Source: Zhuqueibacter pondensis (GTDB lineage: Bacteria > Zhuqueibacterota > Zhuqueibacteria > Zhuqueibacterales > Zhuqueibacteraceae). From it: DNA of 64,000 nt. Of the stretch, positions 52,779 to 62,058 are shown piece by piece. The stretch is taken from assembly GCA_034505955.1 (NCBI GenBank), contig JAPDQK010000025.1, positions 1-64,000 of the forward strand, in the 5' to 3' direction. Made by a program: the position numbers and the translations under genes. The notes beneath the pieces are model-generated. The model did not search any database and was not told the origin of the DNA. It was given only the letters and a program-made list of their open reading frames with translations. Each line of letters opens with the position of its first letter. Positions within the stretch are counted from its first letter, which is position 1.

Positions 52779-54713
52779 CTATTCCAATTGTTTGCGCTGG
52801 ATGGTTTCGAGAATCTGATTCATAACCGCATTGAGTGGCATCCTTCCCAAATCACCGGCACGACGCTTGCGAACTGCAACAGTTTCGTTTTCCGCTTCCC
52901 TTGCGCCGACCACGAGCATGTACGGAATCTTCCGGATTTCCGCCTCCCGAATCTTGTAGCCAATCTTCTCGTTGCGGCTGTCGAGCAGGCAGCGGATATT
53001 TTTCTCCGCAAGCAGGTGCTGGATCCTGGTCGCATATTCGATTTGCGCGTCGGTAATCGGCAGGATCGCCACCTGCACCGGCGCCAGCCAAACTGGAAAG
53101 GCGCCGGCGTAATGCTCGATCAAAATGCCGATAAAACGTTCCAACGAACCAAAAGGCGCACGATGAATCACCACCGGACGATGCTTCTGATTATCACTGC
53201 CGGTGTACTCCAGCTCGAAGCGTTCCGGCATGACGTAATCAACTTGCACCGTACCCAGCTGCCAGGTGCGGCCCAACACATCACGAATCATGAAATCAAC
53301 CTTCGGGCCGTAGAAAGCCGCCTCGCCGGGCGCGACGACATATTGCAGCTTGCACTCGTCCGCTGCTTCCTGGATGTCTTTCTGCGCCTGCTCCCAAAGT
53401 GCTTCGCTGCCGCCGTACTTCTCCTTGTTGTCGTCGCGGAACGACAACCGCGTGGTGAAATCCGCAAAACCGAGTGTGCGAAACACCAACTGGGTCAGCT
53501 CGATCACGCCGCACAGTTCTTCTTTCAATTGATCTTGCCGGACAAACAAGTGGGCGTCGTCCTGGGTAAAACCGCGGACACGAGTTAAACCCGTCAATTC
53601 GCCGGATTGCTCGTAACGATACACCGTTCCGAACTCCGCCAGCCGAATCGGCAGGTCGCGATAGCTGTGCGGCTTGGAGGCGTAAATCTGAAAGTGATGC
53701 GGGCAATTCATCGGCTTCAGAAGATACTCTTCATCTTCGACTTTGATGGGAGCAAACTGGCTGTCTTTGTAATACGGATAATGCCCGCTGGTCCTGTACA
53801 AATTCAAATTGCCGATGTGCGGCGTAACCACCGGCAGATAACCACGCTTGCGCTGTTCTTCGCGGAGAAATTGTTCCAGCGTCTCACGAATGATGGTACC
53901 CTTGGGCAGCCACAGCGGCAAGCCACCGCCAACCTTCGGCGTAATCAGGAACAGCTCGAGCTCCTGGCCCAGGCGGCGATGGTCGCGGCGCTTGGCCTCT
54001 TCCAAACGCTTGAGATGTTCTTCCAGCAGTTCCTTCTTTGGAAATGAAATTCCATAGATACGCTGGAGCATTTTGTTTTTTTCGCTGCCGCGCCAATAGG
54101 CACCCGCGACGCTGAGCAGCTTGAAATATTTCACGCGACCGGTGGAGGGCAGATGCGGTCCACGGCAGAGATCGACAAAATCCCCCTCGTAATAAACACT
54201 GGGGTGATTATCCTCGAGGTCTCGCAGAAGCTCGAGTTTGTATTGATCCCGGCGCTGCTGGAAAAGCTGGAGCGCCTCTTCCTTGGTCAAATCTTCTCGG
54301 CGAAAGGGCTGATCCGCCGCGATGATTTGCTGCATCTTCTCTTCGATGCGCGCCAACTCTTCGGCCGTGATTGGTGTGTTCACATCAACGTCGTAATAAA
54401 AGCCATCTTCAATCGGCGGGCCGACGCCAAACTGTGCTTCGGGATAAAGCGCCTTGATGGCATGCGCCATGATGTGGGAAGTCGAATGCCAATAGGTTTC
54501 TTTCCCCTCCGGCTCATCCCATGAGAAAAAACGGATATGTCCGTCCGCTGTGAGCGGGCGAGCCAGATCAATGAGTTTATCGTTGAACTTCGCGACGAGG
54601 GCCTTTTCCTGCCAGGAGCGTCCAAGGTCTTTTAGGATTTCTTGCGGACGTATCCCCTTTTGGTATTCTTTGCTTGTGCCGTCGGGAAATTGGATTCGTA
54701 TCAATTCATTCAT
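52779..54713 (-). CDS. thrS: Threonyl-tRNA synthetase
   Basis: A 644-residue class II synthetase: TGS domain (1-60), editing/second additional domain with HSTSHIMAHAIKALYP and FVDLCRGPHLPSTG, catalytic core with the zinc Cys in MNCPHHFQIY, motif 2 FGTVYRYEQSGELTGLTRVR and a C-terminal anticodon-binding domain (RCLLDSRNEKIGYKIREAE). First gene of the thrS-infC-rpmI-rplT-pheS-pheT run. No T-box was seen in the 150 bases upstream. Confidence 0.97.
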   Translation of the reverse strand: MNELIRIQFPDGTSKEYQKGIRPQEILKDLGRSWQEKALVAKFNDKLIDLARPLTADGHIRFFSWDEPEGKETYWHSTSHIMAHAIKALYPEAQFGVGPPIEDGFYYDVDVNTPITAEELARIEEKMQQIIAADQPFRREDLTKEEALQLFQQRRDQYKLELLRDLEDNHPSVYYEGDFVDLCRGPHLPSTGRVKYFKLLSVAGAYWRGSEKNKMLQRIYGISFPKKELLEEHLKRLEEAKRRDHRRLGQELELFLITPKVGGGLPLWLPKGTIIRETLEQFLREEQRKRGYLPVVTPHIGNLNLYRTSGHYPYYKDSQFAPIKVEDEEYLLKPMNCPHHFQIYASKPHSYRDLPIRLAEFGTVYRYEQSGELTGLTRVRGFTQDDAHLFVRQDQLKEELCGVIELTQLVFRTLGFADFTTRLSFRDDNKEKYGGSEALWEQAQKDIQEAADECKLQYVVAPGEAAFYGPKVDFMIRDVLGRTWQLGTVQVDYVMPERFELEYTGSDNQKHRPVVIHRAPFGSLERFIGILIEHYAGAFPVWLAPVQVAILPITDAQIEYATRIQHLLAEKNIRCLLDSRNEKIGYKIREAEIRKIPYMLVVGAREAENETVAVRKRRAGDLGRMPLNAVMNQILETIQRKQLE

Positions 54714-54863
54714 CTAAACGAATATAACCACCTTTAAAGATTTTGAGTAGATTCCGCGTCTGAGGTCCAGCGCATAGGAAAAAAGATACTCACTACGATT
54801 TTGGATCACCTCCGCTCACAGCTGAATTCCGCCACCGCAAATTTGAAATTTGCAATCGCAAAG

Positions 54864-54938
<75 letters not shown>

Positions 54939-55277
54939 GTCGAAAGGCAAACAGCAAACCCCAAACCGCAAAAAGCGCCCTGTGCTTCTTTTTTTGCCGT
55001 TTGCTTTTTGCCGTAGTCCTCCTCCCAAGATGTGATAATTTAATAGAGAATGGCTAAAAAGTCAATACTTTTTCTGCCAAATCTACAGAAATTTGAGATT
55101 TATCAAGTGGGCCGATTATGCAGGATTTTGCCCAGTCTGTTACACGGTGTGAAATGTGTTTACCTTGATGGCCTGTTCGTGTGAAACAACTTCACCGCAA
55201 ATGTCGGATACGATGTCATAGCGCACCAATGCGCACTTTATTGAAAAGACATGGGGCTTGGTGCGCCGCGCCATGCT
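54939..55277. other. 339-base gap without recognisable feature
   Basis: Between tRNA-Val and the end of lipA. No gene, RNA or clear promoter was seen; the sequence is not obviously repetitive except for short GCGC-rich palindromes near 55250. Confidence 0.4.
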
Positions 55278-56198
55278 CTACGCCCTCGGCGCTACACCCG
55301 CCTGCTCATCCGCATGATACGAGCTGCGCACCAATGGACCCGATTCCACATGGCGGAAGCCCAGCGCCAAGCCATAGGCTTTCAGCTCCGCAAACTCCTG
55401 TGGCGTCACAAAACGCTCCACCGGCAAGTGCAAAGGCGTCGGTTGCAAATATTGACCAATCGTGGCAATGTCGACCTCGGAGGCGTGCAGATCGCGCAAT
55501 AACTCTTTGGCCTCTTCAATCGTTTCACCGAGTCCAAGCATGAAACCCGATTTGGTCACTGCTCCATGCTTTTTTGCCCGAAACAGCAGTTCCAGAGACT
55601 GCCGGTAATTTGCTTGCGGCCGCACACGGCGATAAAGCCGCGCAATCGTTTCGACGTTGTGATTGAGAATTTCCGGCTCTGCCGCCAGCACAACTTTCAA
55701 CGCCTCCTCGTCACCACGAAAATCCGGGATGAGTACTTCGATGGTACAAGTTGGCAAGCGTCGTCGAATCTCTCGAATCGTCATGGCAAAGATTTGCGCG
55801 CCGCCGTCTGGCAGCTCGTCGCGATTGACCGAAGTAATCACGCAATGGCGTAGATTGAGTCGGGCCACGGCCTCCGCAACCCGACGCGGCTCGTCCAAAT
55901 CGAGGCCAATCGGCCGGCCGGTTTTGACCGCACAAAAGCCGCAACTGCGTGTGCAAATATCGCCGAGAATCATGAACGTCGCACTGCGCCGTGACCAACA
56001 TTCGGCGATGTTCGGACAACGTGCCTCTTCACAAACCGTGTGTAAACGATGTCGATCGACAAGCTGCTTGATGTCGGTATATCCCGTCCCGCTGGGGATT
56101 TTAACCTTCAGCCAATCAGGACGGCGGGAAATTTTTCGTGCTCCCTCCCTACCGGTGTCTGCCTGCCCTGTTTCCAATATTGGTAAGGCTATACTCAT
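55278..56198 (-). CDS. lipA: Lipoyl synthase
   Basis: A 306-residue radical-SAM enzyme inserting two sulfurs into octanoyl groups on E2 proteins. Auxiliary cluster cysteines are in CEEARCPNIAECW, the radical-SAM CX3CX2C is CTRSCGFCAV, and the C-terminal RSSYHADE supplies the conserved Ser ligand. The start at 56198 (MSIALPILETG) is preferred; the longer open frame reads into repeat DNA. It follows the E2 gene, its likely substrate, with a family-3 repeat in the 141-base gap. Confidence 0.95.
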   Translation of the reverse strand: MSIALPILETGQADTGREGARKISRRPDWLKVKIPSGTGYTDIKQLVDRHRLHTVCEEARCPNIAECWSRRSATFMILGDICTRSCGFCAVKTGRPIGLDLDEPRRVAEAVARLNLRHCVITSVNRDELPDGGAQIFAMTIREIRRRLPTCTIEVLIPDFRGDEEALKVVLAAEPEILNHNVETIARLYRRVRPQANYRQSLELLFRAKKHGAVTKSGFMLGLGETIEEAKELLRDLHASEVDIATIGQYLQPTPLHLPVERFVTPQEFAELKAYGLALGFRHVESGPLVRSSYHADEQAGVAPRA

Positions 56199-56221
56199 AA
56201 AAAATTTTTTCAAAAAGCATT

Positions 56222-56330
56222 GAACACGGACTGCGTCTGTAAGATGAGGCGGATTGAACGGATTGGCACGGATTGAAAACATCATCTGAAAAATCCATGA
56301 CAATCCGTCGCATCCGTGCAATCCGTGTTC
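56222..56330. repeat. Family-3 element (CACGGATT inverted repeat) between E2 and lipA
   Basis: GAACACGGA (56222-56230) and TCCGTGTTC (56322-56330) are exact inverses, with several internal CGGATTG and CAATCCGT units. The same family flanks nuoD (59791-60010). Confidence 0.75.
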
Positions 56331-56339
56331 AAATAAAAG

Positions 56340-57683
56340 CTATCGACTTTCAGGTTTAAAATTTTCCAAGTAATACACCACTCGCTGCAAGAATTGCCCG
56401 CCGTAAGCGCCGTCGATAATGCGATGATCATACGACAGCGACAGGTAGACCATGTTGCGGATGGCGATGGCATCGTTGATCACCACCGGACGCTTGATGA
56501 TCGCGCCAACGCCCAAAATCGCCACTTGCGGCTGATTGATGATGGGAATGCCAAAGAGACTGCCAAAGCTGCCCATGTTGGTGATCGAAAACGTGCCGTT
56601 CTGCACCTCCTCCGGTTTGAGTTGCTTGTTGCGCGCGCGATTTGCCAGATCATTGGTCGCTCTCGCCAAGCCCACGAGATTGTAGGAGTCGGTGTTTTTA
56701 ATCACCGGCACAATCAATCCCTGCTCCAACGCCACGGCAATGCCGATATTGATATACTTCTTCACGATAATCTTGTCGCCCTCGATGCTCGAGTTGATGA
56801 GCGGGAAATCTTTGATCGCACGAACCACCGCATCAATGAAGAACGGCGTGTACGTCAGCTTGGTGCTTTCGCGCTTCTCGAACTCGTCTTTGATGGCTTC
56901 ACGATAGCGCACGATGCTGGTCATGTCGCATTCCGCAACCGAGTATACATGCGGCGAGACTTGTTTGCTCATCACCATGTGTTCGGCGATGCGCTTGCGG
57001 ATATGATCCATCGGCATGATCTCGACGCGCGTCTCGTCGACTGGCATGGAGGGCATGACCGCCGGTGGTGGCATCGGCGGTGCGGTTGGACGAGCTTCAA
57101 CTCTTGGCAGCGCCGCAGGTGGAGGCGCAGGAGCACCAGCGGCAGGTCGTGGCGGCATGGCACGACGTTGTTCCAAGTAGGCCAAGATGTCGTTTTTGGT
57201 CACACGCCCCTGCATTCCGCTGCCAGGTATGGCCTCGAGTTCTCGCATGGAAATATTCTCCTGTTTGGCGATGGTACGCACCAAGGGAGAATAAAAACGT
57301 TTGCCTTGACGAAAACCGGCCTCTGTATCTGCTATTGCAGGTTCAGCAGGAACAGGCGCTGCCACTTCCGGCGCAACACCGGGCGCAGCTTTTACATCTG
57401 TTGGTTTCGCTTGGCCGTCTGTCGGTGCGACAGCAGCGCCAAGTTCCGTTTCAATCTGCGCGATGACCGTACCGACCGCGACGGTCTGGCCTTCGCCAAC
57501 GAGAATTTTGGCGAGCACGCCCGATGCCGTCGAGGGAATCTCCGAGTCGACTTTGTCGGTGCTGATTTCGAGGATCGTCTCGTCCCGCTCAATGCGATCC
57601 CCTTCTTTTTTTAGCCATTTGATGATTGTGCCCTCGGCGATGCTCTCGCCCATCTTGGGCATGACCATGTCGATTTTTGCCAT
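56340..57683 (-). CDS. Dihydrolipoamide acyltransferase (E2) of a 2-oxoacid dehydrogenase complex
   Basis: A 447-residue E2. The start at 57683 follows AAAGGA. Lipoyl domain with the modified Lys in EISTDKVDSEIPS (K44), an Ala/Pro-rich linker, E3/E1-binding domain (YSPLVRTIAKQENISMRELE, about 140-175), a second linker and a catalytic domain ending in SYDHRIIDGAYGG with the active-site His. One lipoyl domain only. Likely pyruvate, 2-oxoglutarate or branched-chain type; E1 and E3 genes are not in the window. lipA lies directly downstream. Confidence 0.9.
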   Translation of the reverse strand: MAKIDMVMPKMGESIAEGTIIKWLKKEGDRIERDETILEISTDKVDSEIPSTASGVLAKILVGEGQTVAVGTVIAQIETELGAAVAPTDGQAKPTDVKAAPGVAPEVAAPVPAEPAIADTEAGFRQGKRFYSPLVRTIAKQENISMRELEAIPGSGMQGRVTKNDILAYLEQRRAMPPRPAAGAPAPPPAALPRVEARPTAPPMPPPAVMPSMPVDETRVEIMPMDHIRKRIAEHMVMSKQVSPHVYSVAECDMTSIVRYREAIKDEFEKRESTKLTYTPFFIDAVVRAIKDFPLINSSIEGDKIIVKKYINIGIAVALEQGLIVPVIKNTDSYNLVGLARATNDLANRARNKQLKPEEVQNGTFSITNMGSFGSLFGIPIINQPQVAILGVGAIIKRPVVINDAIAIRNMVYLSLSYDHRIIDGAYGGQFLQRVVYYLENFKPESR

Positions 57684-57804
57684 AGCTAAATCCTTTGTGC
57701 ATTTCGTATTTCTGGATTTCAAGAGATAAAGATATGAAAATAAGCTCAGTTTGTCAAGACAATCAGCTTATACGAAGTGTCAGAGATGGTCAGGTATTTT
57801 GCTA

Positions 57805-58296
57805 TCACTCGAACAAATTGCTGGCTGATGATTTCATCTGTTTTTCATAGGTCACATCGGCCGGCAAATTCTTTTGTTGCGCGGCCTGTACTGACAAAAA
57901 ATCGCAGCGCTCGTTTTCAGGATTGCCAGCATGCCCATGCACCCATTCAAATCTGACTTCATGTTGATCGCATAATTCCAATATTTTTTTCCACAGGTCA
58001 GGGTTTTTTGCTTTCTTCCAACCTTTGGCCCGCCAACGGTATACCCATCCCTCCATGAAGCTTTCCACCAGATATTTCGAATCAGAATAGATCGTCACTT
58101 TGCATTTGGTTTTGAGAGCCTGCAAGCCGATAATGGCAGCCATGAGCTCCATGCGACTGTTTGTTGTCAGCCGGAATCCGCCGGATAATTCCTTGCGGTG
58201 GTTTCCATGAATCAAAACAACACCGTAACCGCCAGGACCCGGATTGCCAAGCGAGGCACCGTCGGTATAAATTTTCACTTCTTTGAGCTCAGTCAT
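57805..58296 (-). CDS. rnhA: Ribonuclease HI
   Basis: A 163-residue enzyme degrading RNA in RNA:DNA hybrids. The catalytic tetrad is visible: D12 (YTDGAS), E50 (SRMELMAA), D72 (YSDSKY) and D132 (NERCDFLS), with the basic handle VYRWRAKGWKKAKN. Single gene between nuoD and the E2 gene. The 204-base gap to nuoD holds short GC-rich palindromes. Confidence 0.95.
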   Translation of the reverse strand: MTELKEVKIYTDGASLGNPGPGGYGVVLIHGNHRKELSGGFRLTTNSRMELMAAIIGLQALKTKCKVTIYSDSKYLVESFMEGWVYRWRAKGWKKAKNPDLWKKILELCDQHEVRFEWVHGHAGNPENERCDFLSVQAAQQKNLPADVTYEKQMKSSASNLFE

Positions 58297-58500
58297 GATG
58301 TTTCAAACGATAAGATTCGCAGCCTACGGGCGCAGCCTGCTTCTGCGCCCATCGCCTGATTGTACTACGCTTTTCCCGACAAAACAAAACGCCGAATTCC
58401 ACGTTCAGCCGCTTTTGCGAAAAACGCAGCGTACTTTGGCGAAATTCGGCGAAGGCTGCGCCTGCAAGTTTTTGTTATATAATTTTCCGGAATTACAGAA

Positions 58501-59766
58501 TTACCGGTCGACTTCTCCGAGTACGATATCAATGCTGCCGATATTGACGACCATATCCGCCACCATGCAACCGCGGCTGATTTCGTCGAGCAAGCTGACA
58601 TGCACAAAGCACGAGGAGCGGCATTTGACACGATCCGGAATATCGCTCCCATTGGAGCGCAGATAGAAGCCAATTTCCCCGCGTGGCGCTTCACTGCGAA
58701 CATAACACTCGGCGCCGGCCGGAGGTCTCATCCGTTTCGGGATCGCGGCTTTCACATCACCCTGTTCAGGGCATTGCGGCAGTGCCTGGCGAAGAATCTT
58801 GACGGCTTCATCAATTTCACGCACCCGCACCAAATAGCGATCCAGCGCCGAGCCGATGGGACCATATTTGCCCTCCCCTACCGGAATATCGAATTCAAAC
58901 TGCGGGTAGATGGAATATGGCTCATCTTTGCGGACATCCCATTTGATGCCGGAACCGCGCAACACCGGACCAGTGGCGCCGCAATTGATCGCCACCTCCG
59001 GCGGCAAAATGCCGATGTTGGCGCAGCGATTGATGAAGATGTGATTGCCCGTGAGCAGGCGGTTGAATTCACGCATGTGCGGCTCGAATTGGTCGAGAAA
59101 TTCAGTCGCCTTTTGGATCCATCCAGAAGGCAGGTCGCGTGCCAGGCCACCGATCCAAATATAGTTGTAAAGCATGCGTGCACCGGTGAGCCACTCGAAC
59201 AAATCAAGAATTTTTTCGCGGTCGCTGAAGGCCCAGAGAAAAGGCGTAACGGCGCCGGTATCGAGACCAAAAGTGCCGATGGCAACCAAGTGGCTGGCAA
59301 TGCGTTGAAACTCCGCACAAATGACACGAATGTATTCGACTTTCTTTGGCAGTTCTTTGACACCGAGCAATTTCTCCGCAGCCAGACAATAGCCGAAATT
59401 CATGCTCATGGCCGCAACATAATCCAAGCGGTCGGTGTATGGGATCACTTCATTCCAACCGACATTCTCGGCATGCTTTTCAAAATTGCGATGCAGATAA
59501 CCGATGTGCGGCTTGACCTTTTTGACGATCTCGCCATCGAGCACCAGCTCCAGCCGCAAGACACCATGGGTGGAGGGATGCTGCGGCCCCATATTGATGA
59601 TCATCTCGTCGCCGGGGAAAGCGCCGGACTTGCGGGCCTTCAGCATCTCCTCACGGTGCTGGTCCAAGGCGGCGGTGGGATCCAAATCCACGATCATCTC
59701 GCCGTCGCCTTCAAAGTAGTAGCGCTGCTTTTTGAAAATATTACTCAGTACACCGAAGGTAGACAT
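58501..59766 (-). CDS. nuoD: NADH-quinone oxidoreductase subunit D (49-kDa)
   Basis: A 421-residue subunit lining the quinone site of complex I. The start follows AAAGGAA. Conserved blocks are MGPQHPSTHGVLRLELVLDG with the quinone-site His, IGYLHRNFEKHAE, GFDTGA-like GLDTGAVTPF and the C-terminal DIVLGEVDR. Full length and canonical. It is separated from the NuoI-like gene by 255 bases filled with nested repeats. Confidence 0.96.
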   Translation of the reverse strand: MSTFGVLSNIFKKQRYYFEGDGEMIVDLDPTAALDQHREEMLKARKSGAFPGDEMIINMGPQHPSTHGVLRLELVLDGEIVKKVKPHIGYLHRNFEKHAENVGWNEVIPYTDRLDYVAAMSMNFGYCLAAEKLLGVKELPKKVEYIRVICAEFQRIASHLVAIGTFGLDTGAVTPFLWAFSDREKILDLFEWLTGARMLYNYIWIGGLARDLPSGWIQKATEFLDQFEPHMREFNRLLTGNHIFINRCANIGILPPEVAINCGATGPVLRGSGIKWDVRKDEPYSIYPQFEFDIPVGEGKYGPIGSALDRYLVRVREIDEAVKILRQALPQCPEQGDVKAAIPKRMRPPAGAECYVRSEAPRGEIGFYLRSNGSDIPDRVKCRSSCFVHVSLLDEISRGCMVADMVVNIGSIDIVLGEVDR

Positions 59767-59790
59767 GGAAATTCCTTTTATTTAATTATG

Positions 59791-60010
59791 AACACAGATG
59801 GCACGGATCGGACGGATTATCACGGATTTTGAATATTTAATACGGCACTGTCATTCCGCAGGCTACGCCCGTAGGGAATCTTTTTTGATTTGAGATGTCT
59901 TTCTGGATTGAAAAAAGATTCCCTACGGGCATAGCCTACAGAATGACATATTATTTTGATTAAATATTGTTAATTTACAACAATCCGTTAAATCCGTGTT
60001 ATCCGTGTTC
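59791..60010. repeat. Family-3 element split by a family-1 element
   Basis: GAACACAGATGGCACGGATC at the left (59791-) and AAATCCGTGTTATCCGTGTTC at the right (to 60010) are imperfect inverses of the family-3 type; a complete family-1 palindrome (59849-59948) sits between them, implying insertion of one repeat into another. Confidence 0.7.
59849..59948. repeat. Near-perfect 100-bp family-1 palindrome
   Basis: The best preserved family-1 copy. The left arm runs TGTCATTCCGCAGGCTACGC then CCGTAGGGAATCTTTTTT, and the right arm is its near-perfect inverse ending GAATGACA (59941-59948). It separates the NuoI-like gene from nuoD and could form a strong hairpin with U-runs in either strand. Confidence 0.85.
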
Positions 60011-60021
60011 AAAAATTATCT

Positions 60022-60588
60022 TCAATGCGCTGTGGGCGCAGGTTTCGTTTCACCACTGGCTGCTTTCGCTTTTGCGGCTGCTTTTGCCGCCGCCGCAGCA
60101 GCTTCCTCGGCAGCCTGTTCGGCCAGCATTTTCGCCGCCAATGCCGGATGATATTTGGAGAAATGGTAAATGCCGTTACTGCGCTCGTAAACCGAAGTTT
60201 CGTATTTATCGGTCATGTACAGGCACTCGGTCGGACAGACGGTGGTGCACAAATCACAGTAACAACATTTGAACATGTCTATGTCGAAGCGCACCACGTG
60301 CTGGCGAATCGGGTTGCCGGTCGAGGCTTTGCCCAAATCTTCGTTTGGTTTTGCTTTGACGGTATCGATGTAAATACATTGAACCGGACAAATACGCGCG
60401 CATTTATAGCAGCCGATACAATCGTCGATATTGTTGAACAACTGTTGGCGGGTGCCAGCCGGCAATTGCATGCGCACATGAGGATATTGTAGCGTCACCG
60501 GGCGACGAAATACACGAATCCATGTTTCGCGCATGCCGATCAGCACCGTGGACACACCACGCCAGACATCATTGAAATATTGTCGCAT
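60022..60588 (-). CDS. NuoI-type 2[4Fe-4S] ferredoxin subunit (second copy) with Ala-rich tail
   Basis: A 188-residue iron-sulfur protein. Two cluster motifs, DCIGCYKCARICPVQC (about 56-71) and CCYCDLCTTVCPTEC (about 107-121), give two 4Fe-4S sites, and the N-terminal amphipathic region (GMRETWIRVFRRPVTLQYP) matches NuoI. The last 35 residues are an AAAAAKAAAKAKA-type tail absent from typical NuoI. A second NuoI lies at 62564-63172, so one of the two may be an accessory electron carrier. Between nuoC and nuoD, where nuoI is not usually found. Confidence 0.85.
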   Translation of the reverse strand: MRQYFNDVWRGVSTVLIGMRETWIRVFRRPVTLQYPHVRMQLPAGTRQQLFNNIDDCIGCYKCARICPVQCIYIDTVKAKPNEDLGKASTGNPIRQHVVRFDIDMFKCCYCDLCTTVCPTECLYMTDKYETSVYERSNGIYHFSKYHPALAAKMLAEQAAEEAAAAAAKAAAKAKAASGETKPAPTAH

Positions 60589-60661
60589 AAAAAATTGGTT
60601 TCTGGTTACCAGTTCCTGTTATGATCAATGGAGCCACAAAAACCTCGTTACGGAAAACTGC

Positions 60662-61264
60662 TCACGGATTACTCGTTGCGCCTGGTTTGCCATCACCGTT
60701 CACTGGTAAACGCTTTTCAAACTGAAAAACGTAATGCCCGCGGTCCGGGTTGACAGCCAGCGTGTCGAACTGATTCCAATCCTCTTTATACGGAACCCGA
60801 ATGCCGTGATAATATTCCTGTACGACATAATCCTTGCGCAACGGCCAGCCTTCCCAATCATCCGGACAAAGAATGCGGCGAAGATCCGGGTGGCCATCAA
60901 AGGTGATGCCGAAAAGATCGTAGATTTCGCGCTCGTGCCAATCCGCCGTGCGCCACAAAAATGCCACTGTTGGAATATGGCCGCCTTCGCGCGGGACTTC
61001 GGTTTTCACGGCAAACCAATGGCGATGTTTGAATGAGAAGAGATGATAAATCACCCCGAGATTCTTTCCGGCGCCAAGATCGAAGCCGGAAATCGAATGG
61101 CACATGTCAAAATCCAGTTCCGGGTCCTCTTTCAACAACTTGCAAATGTCGTATACATCCACGCACCCGACTGTGACATGAGGGTCAATGGCGTTTTTGT
61201 TGAACTCCAGAATTTTGTCAGCAAAATGGGTTTTAAGCCTTTCGGCAATCAGCTCAGGTGTCAT
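60662..61264 (-). CDS. nuoC: NADH-quinone oxidoreductase subunit C (30-kDa)
   Basis: A 200-residue complex I subunit. The start at 61264 (MTPELIAERLKTHFADKI) fits the family; the frame is open to 61330. Conserved regions are HWFAVKTEVPREGGHIPTV, DWHEREIYDLFGITFDGHPD and RRILCPDDWEGWPLRKDY. Between nuoB (104 bases upstream) and the NuoI-like gene. Confidence 0.94.
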   Translation of the reverse strand: MTPELIAERLKTHFADKILEFNKNAIDPHVTVGCVDVYDICKLLKEDPELDFDMCHSISGFDLGAGKNLGVIYHLFSFKHRHWFAVKTEVPREGGHIPTVAFLWRTADWHEREIYDLFGITFDGHPDLRRILCPDDWEGWPLRKDYVVQEYYHGIRVPYKEDWNQFDTLAVNPDRGHYVFQFEKRLPVNGDGKPGATSNP

Positions 61265-61368
61265 ATCAGGTTTCTCTTTGGATACGTTGTCGGAGTGCAC
61301 TTTGGCGCTTCGGCAAATGTGATCTTGCAAGTAATAAGCGTCAGCTCCTGAAGGATCTGGTACATGGA

Positions 61369-61914
61369 TTAAGCAACTTTCTCCTCGAATTTGCGCCGGA
61401 GCAAACTTTCACGACGAATTTTTTCCTGCAGCTTCAACAGCCCATCCAGCAATGCTTCGGGGCGCGGTGGACAGCCGGTGACATAAACATCCACGGGAAC
61501 GATTTGATCCACTCCCTTTAACACATGGTAGCCATGCTTCCAATATGGTCCGCCACAGGTCGCGCAACTGCCCATGGACAGGACGTATTTCGGTTCCGGC
61601 ATTTGCTCGTACAAGCGTTTGAGCCTCTCCGCCATCTTGATGGTCACGGTACCGGAAACGAGCATCAAATCGGTTTGTCGTGGGCTGGGGCGAAATACTC
61701 CCATACCAAAACGGTCGATGTCAAATCTCGAAGCGCTGGTAGCCATCATTTCGATCGCACAACAAGCCAGACCAAACGTCAGCGGCCAGAGCGAAGATAA
61801 CCTGGCCCAGTTGAGCAGCGCATCAACGGATGTGATGATTACATTATCACCATAGCGCCCTTCTTCCAGGAAGCGTTTCTCCTTTGGAAGAAGCGGCTGC
61901 ATGGTTTCACTCAT
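61369..61914 (-). CDS. nuoB: NADH-quinone oxidoreductase subunit B (PSST)
   Basis: A 181-residue subunit carrying cluster N2. AAAGGAGGAGG precedes the ATG. The cluster ligands are visible in FGLACCAIEMMA (Cys pair), MGSCATCGGPYWK and VTGCPPRPEALLDGLLKLQ. Full length. nuoA, which usually precedes nuoB, is absent: the 144 bases upstream are non-coding and then a DinB-like gene begins. Confidence 0.96.
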   Translation of the reverse strand: MSETMQPLLPKEKRFLEEGRYGDNVIITSVDALLNWARLSSLWPLTFGLACCAIEMMATSASRFDIDRFGMGVFRPSPRQTDLMLVSGTVTIKMAERLKRLYEQMPEPKYVLSMGSCATCGGPYWKHGYHVLKGVDQIVPVDVYVTGCPPRPEALLDGLLKLQEKIRRESLLRRKFEEKVA

Positions 61915-62058
61915 ATCCTCCTCCTTTCAGGCGTAGCCTTCGGGGTATGTAGGTCGTTCGATTTTGTGACAAAATATTGCAACAATATAACGAATTTCCG
62001 GCCGAATAGCAAGCGCTACTCGCGAAACACGCCGAATATGTGAAAAGCAAAAAATTTC

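Noticed and set aside
54714..54863. T-box or other leader RNA upstream of thrS
   Set aside because: No T-box bulge sequence, specifier loop or antiterminator was found; the region is mainly the tRNA-Val flank.
56394..57614. 406-codon plus-strand frame antisense to the E2 gene
   Set aside because: Shadow of a clearly coding lipoyl/acyltransferase gene; His/Arg-rich low-quality translation.
58600..59832. 410-codon plus-strand frame antisense to nuoD
   Set aside because: nuoD is unambiguous and the antisense translation has no known features.
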